64,000 nt of DNA from Haberlea rhodopensis (taxonomy: Eukaryota > Streptophyta > Magnoliopsida > Lamiales > Gesneriaceae), in assembly GCA_907163345.1 (NCBI GenBank), contig CAJQUN010000001.1:3038001-3102000 (forward strand), read 5' to 3'. Positions 55,393 through 64,000 of the stretch are shown here, piece by piece. Under the pieces are notes generated by a model. That model did not search any database. It saw only the letters and a program-made list of their open reading frames with translations, and was not told the DNA's origin. How positions within the stretch are numbered: position 1 is the stretch's first letter; each line of letters begins with the position of its first letter. A program made the translations under genes and the position numbers.

Positions 55393-56714
55393 CGATACCC
55401 TCAAGCGAGTTAGGAATCTCAGGGAAAACCTGGAGATCCTGGAACGAGATTTTGGGACTCTTTGTCTCAATGCAGAGGTCGCGGGACGACTTCAACGAGC
55501 AGATCAGGAACTTGTTACTGATCATATACGATCATGCTTTCGGGGACCACGAACGTTTGTTTGAAGTCTTGAAAGGGCCTATACTTCAAGCAGCACCTTC
55601 AACAGTGCAAAAAGAAGTGTTTAGAGAACGGGGCTCATCTAACCCGGAGGCAAGGGATTCAAGTACCCCTGTCACGAGTACTTCAGATGATGCATTCCTT
55701 GAGGATGTACAAGCTGAAGCGAATGTTGAAGGTCAGGTGTCATCACAATCTGAACCTTCAAGTCAACCCAGCACCTCTGGGGTAAAAGAGGGAGAGTTGA
55801 ATCTTAGGCCAATGACTGGCAAGTCTAAGGTTCAAACTAATGACGATTTAGTTTCTTCACCTATGCAGGATTACCAGCGCACTTGGGAGAAACTAATTAC
55901 CAGGCGAGGTATCAACCCAGAAAAATCAATAGTTGATATCTCCGGAAAATATCCGAGAGTTTGGATGAAACCAGGCAGCCATCCAAATGATGTTCAGGAA
56001 TGGTATAATTTCGGAGCTCTGGCTTCGGTTTATACTGTGGCACCAGCCTTCTCGGAAATTTCGAAATTAGCAAAATGGATCAGAGAAGCTGTATACGAGA
56101 CTTGGGCCAATAATCCACATTTGGCCAGAGGTGATATCTTGGAGTTGTATTTTTTCAGTGCTGCTCCAGAACCGGCAAAGAAAGGCTTCATTGAAGCTTT
56201 TCATTTTATCAAGCTGAGAAGACCAGATGGAAACGCCCTGAAAAATATAAAAATGGCGCTACCAGAAGGAATTCCAATTTTGGCGGGAACTATCACAGAT
56301 GATGAAGTTTCAACCAGACGAGCATGGGGTCTTTGGGTTTGTCTAACTGAAATGGACAAAGTCAAATACACATTCAAGTTCTTTCAGAATTCAGCCTATT
56401 GAACTTTCTTGCTGAATTCCATGACAGGAACCTCCACGAGATTTGCCGAAGAACTCTTTGAAACAAAGAGAAGAATTCTTTGGGAGAACAAGATTCCGGC
56501 AGGAAAGGAGACTTACCGGAAATTCTGCAACATGGCACACATTGGCCGATGGATTGATCATATCTGCCTAGCATGCCCGAAGCATAAAGAACCAGAGTTC
56601 GGGAAAGGATTCCGATCCAAACCCGACAGATCAGAGGCAGGAAAAGACAAAAGACCTGCTGACAAGAGAGCCCGTTTTCCTAAAGCTCGGGGACCACAAA
56701 AACCACTAATGTAA
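55373..56714 (+). pseudogene. EPRV-2 last ORF, product not recognised
   Basis: Begins at ATG 55373 within the end of pol. Two lesions break it: a frame change near 55475-55490 and an in-frame TGA at 56400-56402; it then runs to 56714. The middle part contains GKYPRVWMKPGSHPNDVQEW, FGALASVYTVAPAFSEISK and RRAWGLWVCLTEMDKVKY, and is conserved in EPRV-1. The C-terminal part is basic. Position corresponds to the transactivator/viroplasmin ORF of other caulimovirids, but I see no motif that proves this, so function is left open. Confidence 0.7.
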
Positions 56715-56925
56715 AGATTCCCCGACAAAGGAAAAGAGGTGGACCATTAGAAGTTAGTGCGGATACTGTTCAAACGCACTCGGACAAAAAATAATGGACC
56801 ACTCACGAGAAAAGTTGGCACAACCGGACAAAGATGCCAGACCACGTGAAAGTTAAGGTGCACTCACAGGCGCACTCAACAACTATCAAGACTTGGAATC
56901 CGCATTTGAAGTCCGGATTCATGCC

Positions 56926-56991
56926 TATATAAGGGCACTCATTCAGGAAGCTAAGGACATCGAAAATTCTCCATAGTTTTCTGAAAATAAA
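56926..56991 (+). promoter_or_regulatory. EPRV-2 pregenomic promoter TATA box and poly(A) signal
   Basis: TATATAAGG (56926-56934) follows the last ORF, and AATAAA (56986-56991) lies about 55 nt downstream. Start-proximal poly(A) signals inside the terminal redundancy are characteristic of pararetroviral 35S-type transcripts. Confidence 0.65.
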
Positions 56992-56999
56992 TATTGTAA

Positions 57000-57602
57000 T
57001 CTCCAAGCTTTGTAATCTTCAGCTTTCTTAGCTTGGTAATATTTCTTTTCTTTCTTTCATTTCTGTAGTGTCTGTAATAATTGTTCTGTTTGTTACAAGT
57101 TTATGTGTTCTTAAGTCAATCCTCATCTATATGAGAGGCTAAACAAGTCCGTCTCCTCCCAAAAGGAGACGTTTTAATGTAAGAGATGTTATAAGTATTC
57201 CAGAATAAAAATAAGGCTTTTGTCCATCTGCCTTCCCAGATTTCTTTAAATCTTTTTTATATCTTGATTATACCTTACGCCTTAAGGTAGGAAACGAATT
57301 AAGGCTGTGCTATGCGGTTTCTGAAGGAGTCGGATAACTGGCAGACTAACCTCGCCCGTGAGCTGAGGTTGGATGGTGAGGAGCCATTCGTAAAACAGTC
57401 TGGAGGCAGTAAGTTTCCGACTGGTGGCGTTGCGACCCACCTCACCCGGTACCGTTATGGTCAAAATGGTATTTTCTGTTTAATAAAATTTTATTGTAAT
57501 TCGGAAGCATGATGGGCCGATTTTATTTTCTTTGTATCGATTTATGAAGAGTGAGTCCCTTGCAAAAGTATGCTCTTGGGTTTATCTCAAGATGACAGAA
57601 AC
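57000..57602 (+). promoter_or_regulatory. EPRV-2 pregenomic RNA leader
   Basis: About 600 nt of leader up to the Tekay-2 junction, homologous to 13690-14230 of EPRV-1. It contains a perfect hairpin (57271-57289, TACCTTA / TAAGGTA) and a small ORF at 57312-57512 whose ATG is GTG in EPRV-1. Confidence 0.55.
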
Positions 57603-59764
57603 TGTAGGGTCTTCCTACCTTAACATCAATTAGTACACATATAATGGACAGAACATGCATTTATAACCTCTTAAGGGTTCCGGTTGTAGCTTGAGCTAAG
57701 AAGATTACAGGCCAAAATAAAATTTCCAAAAGCTATTAATTACATTCCCAATAATGAATGTTAACGTTATAGGTTTACACTACTCCTAGAGTAGAGACTA
57801 TCAAAATCCTGCATCCTATATTCATCTTGCTCCTTTTAGCTCACCTCCTCAACCCGACCCTAAGCCCTTGGTCCAAAAGTGTACCTACAGGGATAACACA
57901 TCGTGAGCACATACATATTTACTTAACGTGATAGAAAAGACATACAGTAATGCATAGCATCTTAGTTAAGTAAATGTTATTGGTCGTTCTTCAACTTCTT
58001 TTGTTATCCCTGATTCATATTCATGTATGAGGGCATCTTACCCCATTGTATGGCATCTTACCATAACATGACCGTCGTGTGGCATCTTACCACAGGGGCA
58101 TCTTACCCCATCATATGGCATCTTGCCATATCATAACATTATGTGGCATCTTACCACGTGGGCGTCTTACCCACTCACATACATTGGGTGGCATCTTACC
58201 ACATGGGCGTCTTACCCAATCATATACCTCGTATGACCTTATCATAAACTTACTTATCATAAACGTCATCATCATAAACATCATCATCGTAAACATCATC
58301 ATAAACATCATCATCGTAACATCATCATCATAAACGTCATCATAAACATCATCATCGTAAGCATCATCATAAACATCATCATCATAAACATCATCATAAA
58401 CATCGTCATCATAATCATCATCATTATAAGCATCATCATTAATGTAGGAGTATGGTTTACCGTCCGGTGCCCGTACGTTTCTTACGTACCTTTTCAAAAG
58501 AGGAGGAGTCAACAGACTTTATCTCCTTGATGGTGCCGGTACCTGGGATGGCTCTACAAGACCGCACAATACCATATTAGATGCCTCAATACCATCTCAC
58601 ATCATAACTTAACAAAATAAAACATCGTTACATTTTTCAACTTTCTGCCTCTCCCGATCGATCGGCCCAAGGTCTCGATCGATCGAGAAACTGTGCACAA
58701 ACAGTGCCTTAGTATTCTGTCTCGCTCGATCGATCGAAACATTTTACCGATCGATCGATGAGCTTCACCGATCGATCGAGAAATCCTTCGATCGATCGGT
58801 ACTTAAAAATCAAAACATGCTTTAGACCTTCTGTCTCGCTCGATCGATCGGGACCAAATCTCGATCGATCGAGAGCTCATAAAAAATCAGGAATTTCCCA
58901 GATTTTTGAGCACCTCTTTTCACATCATCTTTTCTACTTCATAACACATCTTACTTGCTGAAACAACCATGTGAAGAACTTCATAAAATATCCATGTAAG
59001 CACTTAAATCAAAGGTTTAATAAAACCTAAGCTAACATGCATCATAACATCATCATAATCTTCATCCTCAACCAACTTTAACAGAAACAGAGCATGCTTA
59101 TCTTCTTTCCAGATTTTCGAGCACATAGTTTCATAAGAAGAAAACCAACATATAACGTAAGTAATATACTCGAACATACATGCTAGGAGCTTCATAATAC
59201 TTCCATGTAGACATACATACCAAGGTTTCGTTCATACCTACACTAGCATGCATAGAAGTCCTCACTACAAAACCCAACTCAACCCGAAAACCCAGAAAAC
59301 AGGGTCATGGATTACCTCACTCTTTTTGCTCCCTTTTTGGCAAGGATTTCTCAACCAGATCCACCAGCCAAATCTCCACCTTCTGTAGTTCTTTATGGAC
59401 GATTTTGGGGGGAGAAGGGAAGGAAAAAGTGTCTTGGAAGCAAATGAGTGAAGTATGGGTGAGGGATGTGATGGGATATGGGCTGCCAAGTGGGGGGGGC
59501 CGAGTGGCAGGGGTAGGTGGTGTGGGTTGGGTGGTCATGTGGTGTTTAATTGTGTCCCGGTATTTAGTACGATGTATTAAAATATCATCACTCGATATTT
59601 TATAACTTCATTTAAATTAATACATCCTTTAAAACACCTATCATGCCCCCTAATTCATATCATCATATCGTAATTATATTCCCCCAAATTAATTACACCA
59701 CAACCCTTAACCTTAACATAAATCATCATAGCACATAATCATATAACATTTCGGGGGTATTACA
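57603..59764 (-). repeat. 3' LTR of Tekay-2
   Basis: 2162 bp, longer than the Tekay-1 LTRs mainly through extra CATCAT repeats (58230-58440), and with a short G run (near 59493). It diverges more from the Tekay-1 LTRs than those do from each other, so it is an independent insertion. Confidence 0.92.
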
Positions 59765-59776
59765 TTACTCCCCTAC

Positions 59777-62700
59777 TTATAAGATTTCGTCCTCGAAATC
59801 CACATGCATCATCATAATGGAACTAAACATTAAAAACATACCAGAGAATAGTTCCGGATAGTGCTGCACCATATGCCGTTCCGTCTCCCACGTAGCCTCC
59901 TCGACACCCCGACGATCCCACTGAACTTTGACCATCGGTATAACTTTACTTCGTAGTCTGCGATCCTCACGATCCAGAATTCTGACCGGTCGTTCAACGT
60001 AGGATACATCTGAATCCAACTGTACTTCAGTAGGCTGTAAAACATGAGACGGGTCTGGCTCATACTTTCTCAACATAGAAACATGGAAGACATCATGAAT
60101 TCCCGATAAAGACGGCGGTAGAGCCAAACGGTAAGCCAATGTACCAATGCGCTGCAAAACCTCATACGGTCCGACATATCTCGGAGATAACTTTCCCCGC
60201 ATACCAAAACGGACCACACCCCTAAAGGGTGAGATTTTCAAGAAAACCTTGTCTCCTTCTTGGAATTCTAGCGGCCGTTGCCGCTTATTGGCGTAAGCTG
60301 CTTGCCTATCTTGAGCCGCTTTCATCTTTAAGCGTATCATCTTAATCTTTTCCTCCATGTCCTTAATCATATCCGGTCCTCCGACCGTTTTACTCGTCAA
60401 GTCCTCCCAATACAGCGGTGACCTACATCGTCATCCGTAAAGAGCTTCAAAAGGGGCCATTTGAATGCTCGCCTGATAGCTGTTATTATAGGAGAACTCT
60501 ACCAGTGGTATAGACTCTTGCCATGGAGTATCAAATTCCAAAACACATGCCCTCAGCATATCTTCGAGCGTCTGAATAGTACGCTCCGTTTGGCCGTCTG
60601 TCTGAGGGTGATAAGCTGTACTCAATCTCACCTCGGTGCCCAAAGCTGTCTGGAGACCTTCCCAGAAATGAGAAGTAAACCTTGGGTCTCTGTCAGACAC
60701 GATCGAGACTGGAACCCCATGCAACCTCACTACATCCCGTACATATAATTGGGCCATCTTTAGATACGTGAAAGTCATGTTGTAAGGGATGAAGTGAGCT
60801 ACCTTTGTTAGCCTATCCACGATCACCCAGATAGCATCAAATCCAGAGGTCGACCTTGGCAAGTGGGTCACGAAGTCCATAGATATATGCTCCCACTTCC
60901 ACTTAGGTACCTCCAAGCTCTTCAGCTCGCCACCAGGCCTCTGCCTTTCTGCCTTTACTTGCTGGCAGATCAAACATCTCTTGACAAAAGTGATCACATC
61001 ATGCTTCATGCGTCTCCACCAGAATTGACCACTCAGGTCCTTATACATCTTTCTTCCTCCGGGGTGGATACTGAACCGGCTACTATGAGCTCGTTCTAAG
61101 ATTCCTTTTCGCAATCCCGGCGCATTTGGGACTACCCATCGGTTGTCCAGTCTTAAAGAATCATCTTCAGCCACTCTAAACTTTGTTGGCTGACCTCGAA
61201 GTACTATTGATGACCTTCTCTGAACTTCATCATCTAACCTCTGGGCTTTCCTGATAGCCTCAAATACGTCTGGTTCGGCCAATAAGGTCGACACTCGCAC
61301 CGGCGACGTGTCTACATCGAAGTCATAGCCCAGGTGGCAGTAAGAGGTCATCATCGCTGATAAACACATAGCGTCTTTAGCAGTACTCTTCACCTTCCTA
61401 CTTAAGGCGTCTGCTATCAAATTTGCTTTACCCGGATGGTACTCAATCTCACAGTCATAATCCTTGAGCAAATCCATCCATCTTCTTTGACGCATATCCA
61501 GTTCAGCCTGAGTGAATAGAAATTTCAGGCTCTTATGGTCCGTATAGATGGTAAACGTCGTACCATAAAGATAATGACGCCAAATCTTCAAGGCGAAAAT
61601 GATGGCCGCTAGTTCCAGATCATGGACTGGGTATCTGGTCTCATGAGGCTTCAACTGCCTCGAAGCATAAGCCACCACGTGCTTTTCTTGCGTCAACACA
61701 CATCCCAAACCTTGCAATGATGCATCCGTGTACAAGGCAAACCTCTTATTCTCAGAAGGGATCACCAATACAGGCGCTGTAGTCAAACGACGCTTCAGTT
61801 CTTGAAAACTTTCCTCACAAGCTTCGGACCAAAAGAATGGGACTCCTTTCTGAGTCAGCTGTGTCAACGGCTTAGCGATCTTAGAAAATCCCTCGACAAA
61901 ACGTCGGTAATAACCTGCTAAGCCAAGGAAACTCCGTATCTCGGGTACAGAAGTGGGTGCTGCCCACTCCATTACAGCTTCAATCTTCCTGGGATCCACA
62001 GATATCCTGCTGCTAGATATAACATGACCCAAGAACACGACACTGCTCAGCCAGAACTCACACTTGCTGAGCTTTGCATACAACTGATGATCCCTAAGGA
62101 TCTGAAGTACTGTCCTCAAGTGCCGTACACGATCCTCTTCGGTCCGGGAGTAGATGAGTATATCGTCAATGAAAACTATGACGAATTGATCCAAATATGG
62201 TTGGAACACCCTGTTCATCAAACTCATGAAAACAGCCGGGGCATTTGTCACCCCAAAAGGCATGACTAGGAATTCATAGTGCCCATACCTAGTCCTGAAG
62301 GCTGTCTTCTGGACATCATCTTCCTTTACTTGAATCTGATGGTACCCTGACCTCAGATCGATCTTACTGTAGAGTCTCGTACCCTGCAATTGATCAAACA
62401 AGTCATCGATCCTCGGAAGTGGGTACTTATTCTTCACTGTAGCTTTGTTCAGTTGTCTGTAATCGATGCACAAACGCATCGAACCATCTTTCTTCTTCAC
62501 AAATAAAACTGGTGCTCCCCAGGGTGATACGCTAGGGCGTATATAGCCCTTGTCAAGGAGCTCTTGCAACTGAATCTTTAATTCCCTTAGCTCTGCTGGT
62601 GCCATCCTATAAGGGGCACGAGAAATGACAGACGTCCCCGGTAATAATTCAATCCCAAACTCGACCTCTATCGTCGGTGGGAATCCGGGAATCTCCTCCG

Positions 62701-64000
62701 GAAAGACATCAGGGAACTCCGCCACTACGGGCACATCCTCAACTTTTACTTCTTCTTTCTTTTCCGTAACATCAATGGCATATATGAGATATCCCGAATG
62801 GCCGCGTTCCAACAACTGCGCCATCTTGACAGCAGATATCAACGGGATCTTAGAGCGAGAACCATCCCCATAGAACGTCCATGGAACTCCCATATCAGAT
62901 TTAAACCGTACAGTCCTCTGCCTGCAGTTCACAACTGCCTGATACCTGTTCAGAACATCAATGCCCAGAATGCAGTCAAAATCTGACATTCCCAGAACAA
63001 TCAAATCCGACCTTAGTTCTTTATCCTCAAAATAAATGAGGCCATCGAAGACGATCCGATCAGTAATCATACTTCTTCCAGCGGGGGTCGAGACTATAAG
63101 AGGCGTGGGCGACGGAGAAGTGCATATGTGGTGCCTTTCCACAAAACTTGTCGACACAAAAGAGTGTGACGCACCTGTGTCGATTAATATAAAAGCAGGG
63201 TGCGTAAATAAAAGACACGTACCCGCTATAACCTCCTCCGGAGCCGCTGAAGCCTGCTCCCTCGTCAATGCATAGACTTGTCCTTGAGGTGGCCCCATAG
63301 GCTGACCTCCATACTGTCGCGGCACAAATGGTGGTTTGTGCTGTGCTGTCCTATCCGCAGGCCTCCCCGCAGGACCCCGTTGACTTCCCCTGTTGGGACA
63401 CTGTCTAGCAAAGTGGCCCTTGTCGCCACAAACATAGCATCCTACACAATCTTTCGTCAGATGTGGTTGCCCACAAAGAGTGCATTGGACCTTCCCGGAT
63501 CTGTCTCCCTGAGACTGCCCCCTTCCAGATGGGGCATCACTCCTTCGGTTTCCTTTCCATCTATTGTCAGACCTCTTACCACTGAACCTGGATGCCGATG
63601 TGTTTCCTCTTGATTTGAACTGCTCACCCCTTGGCTTCAAATTATCATGAGTGGATTTCTGAGGGGGTGCTGGCGGTGGTACAACATCAGGGTATGCACC
63701 CACTCCCAGTTCGGCTAGCTCATCCCGTGAGAGTGTATCGTCAAAGCAAGTAGGGCCATAAGTAATCACTCTATCGTACAGCTCCGGCCTCAAGCCCTTC
63801 ATAAAGTTCCTCATCTTTGCTTGAGTGCTCGTGGCGATGTGAGGCACATATCTGAGTAAGGAGCAAAACTGAAGAGCATAATCTGACACTGACATATTAC
63901 CTTGCTTGAGGTGAGTGAATTCATCTTCCTTAGCCTGTCGTGCAGCAGCCGAGAAATAACGATTCAGAAAGCGAGTTCGAAACATTTTCCAATTAACTTC
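59777..64000 (-). pseudogene. Tekay-2 gag-pol with one nonsense codon, N terminus outside the window
   Basis: Open in one frame from the right edge (the first roughly 110 gag residues lie beyond it) to a single TGA at 60431-60433, where Tekay-1 has CGA (Arg) in the integrase, a CpG transition. The frame then continues to the stop at 59777. Both positions that are stops in Tekay-1 are sense here, and the four residues deleted in Tekay-1 are present. Domains as in Tekay-1: CCHC knuckles, IDTGAS protease, FIDDILIYS RT, RNase H, integrase, chromodomain-like tail. Confidence 0.92.

Larger units (their letters stand above)
49851..57602 (+). mobile_element. EPRV-2: near unit-length endogenous caulimovirid genome
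   Basis: Starts exactly at the tRNA-Met primer-binding motif and continues through six ORFs, a TATA box, a poly(A) signal and the leader until Tekay-2 interrupts it. The order small ORF, coiled-coil protein, coat, movement, protease-RT-RNase H, last ORF places coat before movement. That resembles cavemovirus/solendovirus-type layouts rather than the caulimovirus order; genus placement is inference. Neighbouring ORFs overlap by stop-start (TAATG, ATGA), typical of pararetroviral polycistronic RNA. Several nonsense codons and frameshifts show it is a fossil, although less decayed than EPRV-1. Confidence 0.9.
57603..64000 (-). mobile_element. Tekay-2: second copy of the chromovirus, truncated by the window edge
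   Basis: 3' LTR at 57603-59764, then the gag-pol region running off the right edge. Same family as Tekay-1 (same termini, same LTR repeats, near-identical proteins) and also minus strand. It is inserted in the leader of EPRV-2; the expected 5-bp duplication would be gaaac (57598-57602), but the other end is outside the window. Confidence 0.93.

Noticed and set aside
55373..56714. Naming the last EPRV ORF a translational transactivator
   Set aside because: Only position supports it; no motif recognised, so function was left open.
49851..57602. Functional, activatable virus
   Set aside because: Nonsense codons and frameshifts interrupt the coat, movement, protease and last ORFs, and Tekay-2 interrupts the leader.

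Overview
This is nuclear DNA from a flowering plant, most likely a eudicot. The evidence is GT-AG introns in three conserved single-copy eukaryotic genes, a plant Ty3/gypsy chromovirus, a plant L1 LINE, MITEs and integrated caulimovirid (endogenous pararetrovirus, EPRV) genomes. There are no bacterial or organellar features. Three host genes can be read exon by exon, all on the minus strand: an otubain deubiquitinase (2724-13.5 kb), the 26S proteasome ATPase RPT3 (31590-42947) and the AlkB-family dioxygenase ALKBH6 (46173-49207). Everything else is intron, spacer or mobile DNA, and the three genes differ strikingly in how they are invaded.

Layout. 1-1060 is a second copy of the otubain promoter, 5' UTR exon and upstream flank, so a sister gene probably continues off the left edge. 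A hAT-type MITE lies at 1185-1921. The otubain gene follows; its 7.3-kb GC-AG intron holds a decayed Ty3/gypsy element (5636-11631, 5-bp target duplication aaatc). Just upstream of otubain is a nest of elements (13563-29108): a TIR-bearing DNA element split by EPRV-1 (minus), itself split by Tekay-1 (16932-25933, 2.1-kb LTRs, target duplication taagg). The flank then resumes. Next come an intronless XRCC3 pseudogene (29570-30341) between inverted repeats and a LINE tail.

RPT3 is complete in six exons (413 aa), but its first intron carries a full-length 6.5-kb L1 in the opposite orientation with a 17-bp target duplication. Between RPT3 and ALKBH6 are a MITE (43549-43944) and an unclassified T-rich block. 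ALKBH6 is complete in seven exons except for one extra base inside its iron-binding HxD motif. Directly upstream of ALKBH6 is EPRV-2 (49851-57602, plus), nearly unit length. It encodes a small Cys-motif protein, a coiled-coil protein, a zinc-finger coat protein, a movement protein, Pol and a conserved last protein I cannot identify. A second Tekay copy (57603 to beyond 64000, minus) interrupts its 3' leader.

As a system, the window is a layered record of insertions. Copy A at the left edge gives the uninserted state for the otubain upstream flank, and EPRV-2 gives the uninserted state for Tekay-1. The order DNA element, then EPRV-1, then Tekay-1 therefore follows from sequence alone. The most novel items are the EPRV lineage with its unidentified last ORF, the PBS-anchored ends of both EPRVs, the conserved 15-codon uORF of the duplicated otubain leader, and the XRCC3 retrocopy.
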